A DNA stretch of 8,374 bases. Source: CAZKNJ01 sp964554185 (GTDB lineage Bacteria; 4484-113). The notes beneath the pieces were generated by a model. It did not search any database. It worked only from the letters and a program-made list of their open reading frames with translations, and was not told the origin of the DNA. The stretch lies in contig CAZKNJ010000069.1 of assembly GCA_964554185.1 (NCBI GenBank), positions 1 through 8,374 of the forward strand, in the 5' to 3' direction. Positions 1 through 5,698 of this stretch are shown in pieces. Made by a program: the position numbers and the translations under genes. The number at the start of each line of letters is the position of its first letter. Within the stretch, counting starts at the first letter, position 1.

Positions 1-500
1 AGATTGGCTGGTGTGATGTCGAGTACCTCACCGGTTGCCAAGCCCACCATCTCAAACCTAATGAAGGGCCTGGGATCATGCCGTAGGCCTGGCTCTCGGC
101 GATCAACGCTTGCTCGCCAGGAGGCTTGTTTTTGGCGGTCAGTCGTCCTTGACAATACGGAGTAATCCTCGAGAACCTGCAGCGGAAAAGGCTTAAGCCC
201 CATGTTCGCTGAGAACAAGGGCTCCAGCACATCCCCCTCTGTACTAAATACGTTGACAGCAGTTTCCCCCTGCACATATACAGCTTCGGGCGAGCAGAGC
301 GCTGCTATGGTCCCGCACGAGTAGGAGTCGAGACAGGTGTAAACGTACAATCCCGTTGGGAGATTAACCAGTCTCAGGCTAAAGGAGCCCTTGCGACTTT
401 CGTCACTTCCAGAGCTTACTAGAACGCTCAGACCAATGAGAGAAGCACAAAGCCACACCCAAGAAGCCATACGCAAAACAAGCGCTGCTTTTAGCCTCAT
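1..500 (-). CDS. L1: exported protein of unknown function, partial (3' end beyond the window)
   Basis: The frame is open from an ATG at 498-500 to the left edge: 166 full codons and no stop. The first ~30 residues look like a Sec signal peptide (MRLKAALVLR, then a hydrophobic stretch ending LSVLVSSGSDES); no clear lipobox is seen. The start is chosen because the ATG directly follows the stop of A1 (TAAATG) and has a GGGAGG at 509-514, eight bases upstream. It is a diverged paralogue of L2 (1873-3000): LPTGL near residues 47-51 matches LPTGL at 50-54 there, and GEVLDITPANL at the edge matches GEKLRVTPDNL at nearly the same residue position. No known family was recognised. It is inferred to be translated with A1 and to act in the envelope or outside the cell. 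The reading frame is well supported; the function is unknown. Confidence 0.75.
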   Translation of the reverse strand, partial: MRLKAALVLRMASWVWLCASLIGLSVLVSSGSDESRKGSFSLRLVNLPTGLYVYTCLDSYSCGTIAALCSPEAVYVQGETAVNVFSTEGDVLEPLFSANMGLKPFPLQVLEDYSVLSRTTDRQKQASWRASVDRREPGLRHDPRPFIRFEMVGLATGEVLDITPAN

Positions 501-1456
501 TTACAGGTCCTCCCATGCGTAGTCCCAATACCACGCAATCATCAAGTAGTCCTCGATTATCTCCTTAAGTTCATCCAAATCCTCAACAAGCTTTGGACGT
601 TGCCCCTCTTGCATGCAGCCTTGTCGAACCGCCCATGCCTTCTGGCCAGCGGTTGCCGAGTCAGGGCACTGGTCCTTAAACGCTAGACAGAAATTATCGA
701 CCATCCCCTCGCTATAGCCCCGCTCCTCAAGCAACTCCAGGTACATTTCAGCTTCTATTTCGAGCTCACACAGGCAGTAAGCACAGAGCAGGTTATAGTC
801 GTTTGCCAGCTGGGCGTTCATGTTCTTCCCCGCGTCTTTATGCTTGTTGAACCAGACGCCAAGGTCGATCCAGTCAGCTGCATCTAACAATGAAGATAAT
901 TCGTCACCCAATGTCTCGTCCTCATAGGACGTATAATAAGCAGGATCCCCTACCGCAAGCTGCGGGAAGTCAAACTCCAAGAACTCATCCATAGGCGGCT
1001 CGCCTTCGTCCTTCCAGAAAAGAAACGGCGTAGCAGCCAGTGAAAAGTGGGGTGAACCCGAAACGTAGGCCACTTCACCTGATGAATGCTCGTCCAGGTC
1101 AATGATGTCCTGCAACATCTCAGCGGCTTCGGTTGCCGCTGGAACAAAGCACCCGAAGAAGCTATCTTGTAGCATAACACAGTTAAGCTCCAATTGCGCC
1201 TTGGCTGCTATGTGGTCGTCCCAGTAGTCTTCCGCCTCTTCCAGATCGTCCGATGCAATGTAAAGACCGAGCGCATCAAACATGTCCTGGAAAGTCGCGT
1301 AGGCCGCATTCTGGTCGGCGATGAAGTCGTCGTAGAGGTCCTCAAGTCCCGCAGCGGCGGTGTTGTAGGCGTCCACCGCGTCAGTTAGGTCAGTCGCCCT
1401 GGCAGGAACCGCCAGCAGCATCGACACACACGCACAATGAATAATAGATTCTTCAT
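501..1456 (-). CDS. A1: acidic secreted Cys/Trp-rich protein, copy 1, with a frame break in the signal peptide
   Basis: The long frame gives 306 residues from an ATG at 1419-1421 (MLLAVPARATDLTDAV). That ATG has no Shine-Dalgarno and begins midway through a signal peptide. The ATG with an excellent GGAGGGGG (1463-1470) is at 1454-1456 and reads MKNLLFIV, but it is one frame off and stops at 1385-1387. A single-base insertion or a loss of one GT unit between the two would give a normal signal peptide cut after PARA; the extent given assumes this. Counting from 1421, residues 1-103 are identical in A2 and look helical and acidic. Residues 104-306 are diverged but keep FLFWKDEGEPP, a CxxCxC motif (C213, C216, C218) and a C-terminal block IAWYWDYAWED. 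No known family was recognised. Overall a cysteine-rich exported protein, possibly disulphide-bonded or metal-binding (inference). The long frame survives despite divergence, which argues that it is or recently was translated. Confidence 0.68.
509..514 (-). promoter_or_regulatory. Shine-Dalgarno of L1, inside the last codons of A1
   Basis: GGGAGG lies eight bases before the ATG of L1 and is formed by the Trp-Glu-Asp codons (TGG GAG GAC) of the conserved A-protein C-terminus. It decides the start of L1 and implies coupled translation of A1 and L1. Confidence 0.65.
1385..1456 (-). other. Short frame from the only Shine-Dalgarno-supported ATG of A1 (23 codons)
   Basis: GGAGGGGG at 1463-1470 stands six bases before the ATG at 1454-1456. 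The frame begins MKNLLFIV, a typical signal-peptide start, then turns into RVCRCCWRF and ends at TAA 1385-1387. A distance of 35 bases separates this ATG from the in-frame ATG of the long A1 frame, so the two are out of register by one. The junction lies in or beside GTGCGTGTGTGT. It is either a broken start of A1, a slippage-controlled start, or less likely a leader peptide. Confidence 0.6.
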
Positions 1457-1477
1457 CTATATCCCCCTCCTCTCTGT

Positions 1478-1516
1478 TTGATGCTGACAGTATAGCACTT
1501 TCAGCATCAATGTCAA
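1478..1516 (-). promoter_or_regulatory. A1 promoter with a perfect dyad around the -10
   Basis: The -35 is TTGACA (1511-1516, perfect), the spacer 16 bp and the -10 TATACT (1489-1494). TTGATGCTGA and its exact reverse complement TCAGCATCAA (1501-1510 and 1478-1487) flank a 13-bp centre that contains the -10. One arm fills most of the spacer and the other covers the expected transcription start, the usual placement for a repressor operator. There is no T-run, so it does not look like a pfkA terminator. Confidence 0.75.
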
Positions 1517-1543
1517 GCGCCGCCCAGCCGCGAAAGGAAGTTC

Positions 1544-1870
1544 TCACATCACCAACTCCGCAACTCGCACGATGTCGTCGGGGACGGTGCGGGTGGCGCC
1601 GAGGGCGTCGCCCAGCGGGATGCTGGTGACCTCCATCCCGCGGATGACCACCATGCGGTCGAACTCGCCGGCCTCGCACAGCTCCACCGCCTTGACCCCG
1701 AAGCGCGTCGCCAAAATGCGGTCGAAGGCGCTGGCCGCGCCGCCGCGCTGGAGGTGGCCCAGTATCACTACGCGGGTCTCGAAGCCGCTGCGCTCCTGAA
1801 TCTCGCGCGCCACCATCTCCCCCACTCCGCCCAGCCGCGCGTGCCCGAACGCGTCGGTCTCATGGGTGAG
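1544..1870 (-). pseudogene. 3' fragment of pfkA left between L2 and A1
   Basis: This is the last ~105 codons of 6-phosphofructokinase, including LGHLQRGG and the C-terminal VRVAELVM, with its stop. From 1544 to 1855 it is base-for-base identical to the end of the full pfkA gene. At 1856-1858 a whole codon differs (Thr ACC against Val GTT, residue 237), then CAT GAG and neighbouring bases match again up to 1869, and similarity ends a few bases before the stop of L2 at 1873-1875. It lacks the nucleotide-binding and catalytic parts and cannot be an enzyme. A TTG at 1874-1876 would allow a ~110-residue frame, but no Shine-Dalgarno supports it. It marks a duplication or insertion junction and is transcribed, if at all, by read-through from L2. 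Confidence 0.88.
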
Positions 1871-1872
1871 CG

Positions 1873-3000
1873 TCAATTATCCTCGATCAAGATCAGCCGA
1901 CAATATACCAAGTCCAGAATCCCCAAGCGTTCCCCGTCAATCGGAATCAAGACGGAACCCCAACTAATGACGTCCGCAGGAAGCCCCGACCCTTCCTCCG
2001 CAAAGGGAGTACGGTCCTCTACAAGCGCGTCCACTTCCTTCTGGCTGCGCTGCGTCCCGTCTGGCCTGCGCTGGAATGTATCCACCCTTTCGAAAGACCG
2101 CGCAGGTCGATGTAGAGGCACGATAGTGAACATGTTCTTCTTGCCCACGCTCTCCTTGTAACCCGCGAAATCCTTAGAAAGTGCGAATGAAAGCGGCCAT
2201 TTCTCTGGCTGTCCTAGTGTTTCGGCCAAGCGCCTTGCTATCGGGGCAAGTGATGGCGCTTTAGAAAGCTGGCCGAGCCTGTAATCGTATGCAATTGCGT
2301 TGCCATCTAACGTTACTAAGATTGCAGTAAGCCGACCATCCACAAAGCCTTGGCCAATGCCCAATACTCCCTCGACAGCCCCTACTTCAGTGAGTGAGTC
2401 AGTCCCCTGCCAGAGGTGAACGGTTCGAACCTTCTTTTCAGGTATGAGCATCGCTAGGCCGTGCCGATCTGACCAAAGGCAAGGCGGCCCTCCTTTGCAG
2501 AGCCAGAGATCTGTTTCTGTCAGGTTGTCAGGTGTTACTCTCAGCTTTTCACCACTTTCAACATCAAGAATGTCATACTGCAAACGCTCGCGAAAATCAG
2601 CGACCTTAGGGCTCCAGTCGACTTCTTTCACCAAGATGCGCTTCCCATCCAGCATCAGCTCGGGCAAACCACCGCCGGCCACCTTTCCGCTGGGAGCGGA
2701 AAGGGCGAGTAGCGTGTCCAGCGAGTCTTCGCCTACCGAGAGGACCAGAATCTGCTCGTCTGCGCGACTGCCTCCATATGGGCGGACCAACACGCTAAAT
2801 GTCCCCGCCTCCATCGTAATCTCCCGCGAGACGTAAGTCAGACCTGTAGGCAAAGGAATAGCGTTCAGTACAAGAGCATCTTCCTTGCCAGAAGCCTGCT
2901 GACAAGCGCAAGACAGAGGCAGGACCACAGAGATCAGCAACAGTAAAACGGATAGCCTGAGTCGGGCCACTAGCGGCTTGTGCATTACACGTTTGGACAT
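1873..3000 (-). CDS. L2: exported, lipoprotein-like protein of unknown function
   Basis: 375 residues from the ATG at 2998-3000, which overlaps the TGA stop of A2 by one base (TGATG) and has a GGGAGG seven bases upstream (3008-3013). A GTG one codon earlier is possible but less well placed. A basic N-terminus (MSKRVMHKPLVARLRL) is followed by a hydrophobic stretch and PLSCACQQASG at about 28-38. This resembles a lipoprotein signal, but neither Cys fits the consensus lipobox well, so simple secretion remains possible. The remainder is beta-rich in appearance (for example YDILDVESGEKLRVTPDNL), loosely like propeller-type repeats; this is only an impression. It is a paralogue of L1, sharing LPTGL and GExLxxTPxNL at corresponding positions. 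Codon use is less GC-rich than in pfkA or clpC. No family was recognised. The overlap with A2 indicates joint production and perhaps a shared complex or process. Confidence 0.82.
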   Translation of the reverse strand: MSKRVMHKPLVARLRLSVLLLLISVVLPLSCACQQASGKEDALVLNAIPLPTGLTYVSREITMEAGTFSVLVRPYGGSRADEQILVLSVGEDSLDTLLALSAPSGKVAGGGLPELMLDGKRILVKEVDWSPKVADFRERLQYDILDVESGEKLRVTPDNLTETDLWLCKGGPPCLWSDRHGLAMLIPEKKVRTVHLWQGTDSLTEVGAVEGVLGIGQGFVDGRLTAILVTLDGNAIAYDYRLGQLSKAPSLAPIARRLAETLGQPEKWPLSFALSKDFAGYKESVGKKNMFTIVPLHRPARSFERVDTFQRRPDGTQRSQKEVDALVEDRTPFAEEGSGLPADVISWGSVLIPIDGERLGILDLVYCRLILIEDN

Positions 3001-3958
3001 CACTCATCCTCCCAGGCGAAGTCCCAATACCACGCAATCTGCACGTAGTCCTCTATGGCTTGTGCTGGCCCGTTGTCAATATCCTCCTGCTTCTTCTCCC
3101 CGAAGTGCGTTCTCACTTCGGTGGCTTTCTGATTGGTCGTCATGTTGTCAACGCAGTAGCCTAACGAAGCGGAACCCCACACATCCGGGTCTCCGTACGT
3201 TTCGCAAAACTCGTAAGCCATTTCTTCTGTAACGCCATCGGGCAGCGGAGGAGGTTCAAGTTCCAGTATACACAAACACCAATAGCACAGCATGTCCCAC
3301 TCGTCTGACCGGGCATCGTTCAGATTCTGGCCTGTGTCCTTGTGCTTCCAGAACCACGGCATTGAGTGAATGTACTCGAGGATGGACAGCCAGAACCCGA
3401 GTTCAGCCTCAAGGACCTCATCATCGTAGGAAGTGTGGTAAGCAGGGTCCCCTACCGAAAGCAGCGGGAAGTCAAACTCCAGAAACTCGTCAAAGGGCGG
3501 CTCTCCTTCGTCCTTCCAGAATAAGAAGGGCGTCGCTGGCAGCGAGAAATGCGGCGAACCGGAAACGTACGCCACTTCACTTGATGAATGCTCGTCCAGG
3601 TCAATGATGTCCAGCAACATCTCAGCGGCTTCGGTTGCCGCTGGAACAAAGCACCCGAAGAAGCTATCTTGTAGCATAACACAGTTAAGCTCCAATTGCG
3701 CCTTGGCTGCTATGTGGTCGTCCCAGTAGTCTTCCGCCTCTTCCAGATCGTCCGATGCAATGTAAAGACCGAGCGCATCAAACATGTCCTGGAAAGTCGC
3801 GTAGGCCGCATTCTGGTCGGCGATGAAGTCGTCGTAGAGGTCCTCAAGTCCCGCAGCGGCGGTGTTGTAGGCGTCCACCGCGTCAGTTAGGTCAGTCGCC
3901 CTGGCAGGAACCGCCAGCAGCATCGACACACACGCACAATGAATAATAGATTCTTCAT
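3000..3958 (-). CDS. A2: acidic secreted Cys/Trp-rich protein, copy 2, with the same frame break
   Basis: The gene directly downstream of intact pfkA. The long frame gives 307 residues from the ATG at 3921-3923. As in A1, the Shine-Dalgarno-supported ATG (3956-3958, MKNLLFIV) is out of frame, and a small indel would give a signal peptide ending VPARA. Residues 1-103 equal A1. From 104 on, similarity falls from high (EVAYVSGSPHFSL, TPFLFWKDEGEPP) to patchy, with CYWCLC replacing CAYCLC and IAWYWDFAWED replacing IAWYWDYAWED at the end. A2 carries a Pro-rich EPPPLPDG insertion after the Cys motif. The protein is strongly acidic with few basic residues. The stop TGA overlaps the ATG of L2. A longer upstream reading into pfkA, rich in Arg and His, is merely pfkA read out of frame. 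Family and function are unknown; secretion is inferred from the reconstructed signal. Confidence 0.7.
3008..3013 (-). promoter_or_regulatory. Shine-Dalgarno of L2, inside the last codons of A2
   Basis: GGGAGG formed by TGG GAG GAT of the A2 C-terminal Trp-Glu-Asp, seven bases before the L2 ATG. It supports the ATG at 2998-3000 and coupling between A2 and L2. Confidence 0.65.
3887..3958 (-). other. Short frame from the Shine-Dalgarno-supported ATG of A2 (23 codons)
   Basis: Same as 1385-1456: GGAGGGGG at 3965-3972, ATG at 3956-3958, MKNLLFIV start, stop TAA at 3887-3889. The frame is one off from the long A2 frame. Confidence 0.6.
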
Positions 3959-3979
3959 CTATATCCCCCTCCTCTCTGT

Positions 3980-4018
3980 TTGATGCTGACAGTATAGCAC
4001 TTTCAGCATCAATGTCAA
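3980..4018 (-). promoter_or_regulatory. A2 promoter with a perfect dyad around the -10
   Basis: The second copy of the promoter/operator: TTGACA at 4013-4018, 16-bp spacer, TATACT at 3991-3996, dyad arms at 3980-3989 and 4003-4012. It begins 27 bp after the pfkA stop codon, so A2 can be transcribed independently of pfkA. Confidence 0.75.
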
Positions 4019-4045
4019 GCGCCGCCCAGCCGCGAAAGGAAGTTC

Positions 4046-5068
4046 TCACATCACCAACTCCGCAACTCGCACGATGTCGTCGGGGACGGTGCGGGTGGCG
4101 CCGAGGGCGTCGCCCAGCGGGATGCTGGTGACCTCCATCCCGCGGATGACCACCATGCGGTCGAACTCGCCGGCCTCGCACAGCTCCACCGCCTTGACCC
4201 CGAAGCGCGTCGCCAAAATGCGGTCGAAGGCGCTGGCCGCGCCGCCGCGCTGGAGGTGGCCCAGTATCACTACGCGGGTCTCGAAGCCGCTGCGCTCCTG
4301 AATCTCGCGCGCCACCATCTCCCCCACTCCGCCCAGCCGCGCGTGCCCGAACGCGTCAACCTCATGGGTGATGGTTATCTTCTGGCCCTCGCGCGGGGTC
4401 GCTCCCTCGGCGATGGCGACGATGGAATCGCGCTTGCCCGCGGCGTGCCGCCGCCGGATGATGTCCACCACCTCGTCCAGGTCAAACTTCCTCTCCGGCA
4501 GAATCATGGCGTCAGCGCCGCCCGCCAGCCCGCCGTACAGCGCCAGCCAGCCCGCGTCGCGCCCCATTACCTCGCAGACCAGCACGCGGTGGTGCGACTC
4601 CGCAGTGGTGTGCAGGCGGTCAATCGCCTCCATCACGATGTTCACCGCCGAGTCGAATCCCAGCGAGTAATCGGTGCCGGGGATGTCGTTGTCTATCGTC
4701 TGCGGGATGCCCACCGCGCTGACGCCGTGCTCCGCCAGCCGGTGCGCCACGCCGTTGGTGTCGTCGCCGCCGATGACGATGAGCGCGTCAATGCGCTCGG
4801 CCTCAAATGACTTCAGGCACTGCTCCGGCCCGCCGTCAACCTTGAATGGATTAGTGCGCGAGGTGCCGAGCATGGTGCCGCCGACATAAAGCACCTTGGA
4901 GACATCATGGTGCGAAAGCTCGCGGGTGCGGCCTTCCAGCACGCCCAGCCAGCCGTCCTCAAACGCCACGATGACGTGCCCGCCGTAGATGCCCCGGCGC
5001 ACCACCGCGCGAATGGCCGAGTTGCAGCCGGGAGAGTCGCCGCCGCCGGTAATAAGCCCGATTCTCAT
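4046..5068 (-). CDS. pfkA: 6-phosphofructokinase (ATP- or PPi-dependent undecided)
   Basis: 340 residues, a normal length for the family. It phosphorylates fructose 6-phosphate to fructose 1,6-bisphosphate in cytoplasmic glycolysis; a PPi-dependent form would work reversibly. Visible motifs: GGGDSPGCNS at 8-17, GTSRTNPF at 68-75, GGDDTNG at 100-106, PQTIDND at 122-128 with the expected catalytic Asp126, HHRVLVCEVMGR at 159-170, EGAT at 221-224 and LGHLQRGG at 269-276. The second Asp of GGDD (D103) stands where ATP enzymes usually have Gly and is known to favour pyrophosphate. The residue before TIDND is Gln, where PPi enzymes usually have Lys and ATP enzymes usually Gly, so donor choice is unclear. 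The start is supported by GGAGG at 5077-5081, eight bases upstream, and by the conserved N-terminus. The 3' end is duplicated at 1544-1870, and the A2 promoter follows its stop closely. Confidence 0.95.
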   Translation of the reverse strand: MRIGLITGGGDSPGCNSAIRAVVRRGIYGGHVIVAFEDGWLGVLEGRTRELSHHDVSKVLYVGGTMLGTSRTNPFKVDGGPEQCLKSFEAERIDALIVIGGDDTNGVAHRLAEHGVSAVGIPQTIDNDIPGTDYSLGFDSAVNIVMEAIDRLHTTAESHHRVLVCEVMGRDAGWLALYGGLAGGADAMILPERKFDLDEVVDIIRRRHAAGKRDSIVAIAEGATPREGQKITITHEVDAFGHARLGGVGEMVAREIQERSGFETRVVILGHLQRGGAASAFDRILATRFGVKAVELCEAGEFDRMVVIRGMEVTSIPLGDALGATRTVPDDIVRVAELVM

Positions 5069-5076
5069 GCTGATTG

Positions 5077-5138
5077 CCTCCAGTGTTTAGGCGAAAACGC
5101 CATGCAGTGATTATAGGTGAACCACCAGGCGCCCTCAA
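5077..5138 (-). promoter_or_regulatory. pfkA promoter and Shine-Dalgarno
   Basis: The -10 is a perfect TATAAT (5110-5115), the spacer 17 bp and the -35 TTGAGG (5133-5138, four of six consensus bases). GGAGG at 5077-5081 precedes the ATG at the usual distance. The leader would be about 35 bases. Confidence 0.65.
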
Positions 5139-5193
5139 GCAGTTCATCGGCGCGCTGGCGCTTCAGTCCTTCCTGGTGGCCGTCATGCGCGCG

Positions 5194-5220
5194 GAGCGGC
5201 CAGAGCATAACCGGCCGCTC
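5194..5220. promoter_or_regulatory. Inverted repeat upstream of the cytochrome gene
   Basis: GAGCGGCC (5194-5201) and GGCCGCTC (5213-5220) are exact reverse complements around an 11-bp centre. They lie just before the cytochrome -10, where the -35 would be, between two divergent genes. No T-run follows on either strand. It could be an activator or repressor site; a terminator is less likely. Confidence 0.45.
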
Positions 5221-5225
5221 TCAGG

Positions 5226-5231
5226 TATAAT
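5226..5231 (+). promoter_or_regulatory. -10 element of the cytochrome gene; possibly leaderless transcript
   Basis: A perfect TATAAT whose expected transcription start (about 7 bases downstream) coincides with the GTG (5237) or ATG (5240) start of the gene. No -35 and no Shine-Dalgarno are seen, so a leaderless message with activator-dependent initiation is a reasonable reading. Confidence 0.5.
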
Positions 5232-5239
5232 CCTGTGTG

Positions 5240-5680
5240 ATGCGCGACCTCAAACTGATTGCCGTAATCGCTCTGTTTTCAACACTGCTGCTGGCAGCCG
5301 CGTTCACCACGGCGTGCTCACAGCCCACAAAGCAGGATGCGCAGACGATTGACCTGAACAAGCCCGTGCCGGAAGCGCCGCCTACAGCGGGAATGGACAT
5401 CGCGGGCAAGAATCCCGAGGAGATCTGGATTGTGCGCTGCGGCCAGTGCCACAGCAACGAACGGGGGCTGGACCGCTACAAGGGCGACGAGTGGGAGCCC
5501 CTAATCAAGCGCATGATGAAGAAACCGGGCGCCATGCTAAACACCAGCATTGCCCGCGTCATTTTCATCTATCTGTGGGAGCGGACGACCGGCAAGCTGC
5601 ACCCGGACCGCGAAGAAGTGCTCAACGCGCCCACCAACACCGCGGGAATGGGTGACTCGGTCGGCGGCAGCAGCGAATAA
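5240..5680 (+). CDS. Small exported monoheme cytochrome c, probable lipoprotein
   Basis: 146 residues from the ATG at 5240 (a GTG one codon earlier is an alternative). A hydrophobic N-terminus (LKLIAVIALF..LLLAAAF) ends in TTACSQP, a plausible but not ideal lipobox with Cys26, so membrane anchoring on the outer face of the inner membrane or in the periplasm is likely. CGQCH at 67-71 is the single covalent heme c site. DEWEPLIKRMM at about 83-93 has the Trp and Met spacing seen in small class I cytochromes, so Met92, Met93 or Met99 may be the distal ligand. The C-terminus is Gly/Ser-rich and probably disordered. It should carry electrons, but the partner is not encoded nearby. It diverges from pfkA and converges on clpC with 18 bases between their stops and no visible terminator. 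Confidence 0.88.
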   Translation: MRDLKLIAVIALFSTLLLAAAFTTACSQPTKQDAQTIDLNKPVPEAPPTAGMDIAGKNPEEIWIVRCGQCHSNERGLDRYKGDEWEPLIKRMMKKPGAMLNTSIARVIFIYLWERTTGKLHPDREEVLNAPTNTAGMGDSVGGSSE

Positions 5681-5698
5681 GCGAAGGCCTGCGGACGG

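Larger units (their letters stand above)
1112..1855. repeat. Left copy of a 744-bp perfect direct repeat
   Basis: This stretch is identical, as read line by line, to 3614-4357 at a constant offset of 2502. The left limit is a T/A difference at 1111/3613, where residue 104 of A is Gln or Leu; beyond it the copies diverge progressively. The right limit is a three-base block (1856-1858 GGT against 4358-4360 AAC), after which 11 more bases match (1859-1869). The repeat holds the 5' part of A, its Shine-Dalgarno and promoter/operator, and the last 103 codons plus stop of pfkA. Confidence 0.95.
3614..4357. repeat. Right copy of the 744-bp perfect direct repeat
   Basis: Identical to 1112-1855. Here the pfkA part is the true 3' end of the intact gene, so this copy sits at the donor or original location. 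RecA-type exchange between the two copies would remove 2502 bp (L2, the pfkA fragment and one A hybrid) and leave an intact pfkA followed by A1-L1. Confidence 0.95.

Noticed and set aside
1194..1388. 64-codon plus-strand frame, repeated at 3696-3890
   Set aside because: Antisense to the identical part of A; its duplication only reflects the direct repeat.
1457..1679. N-terminal extension of the A1 frame rich in Arg, His and Pro
   Set aside because: It is the pfkA 3' end read out of frame; it lies upstream of the A promoter and Shine-Dalgarno. The same holds for 3959-4181.
3980..4012. Dyad after pfkA as an intrinsic terminator
   Set aside because: No T-run follows the hairpin, and the dyad encloses a consensus -10 with a matching -35, so an operator fits better.
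1112..4357. Insertion sequence or transposon responsible for the duplication
   Set aside because: No transposase gene, terminal inverted repeats or target-site duplication were seen around the repeats.
4368..4810. Plus-strand frames opposite pfkA
   Set aside because: Shadows of pfkA, which has complete family motifs on the other strand.
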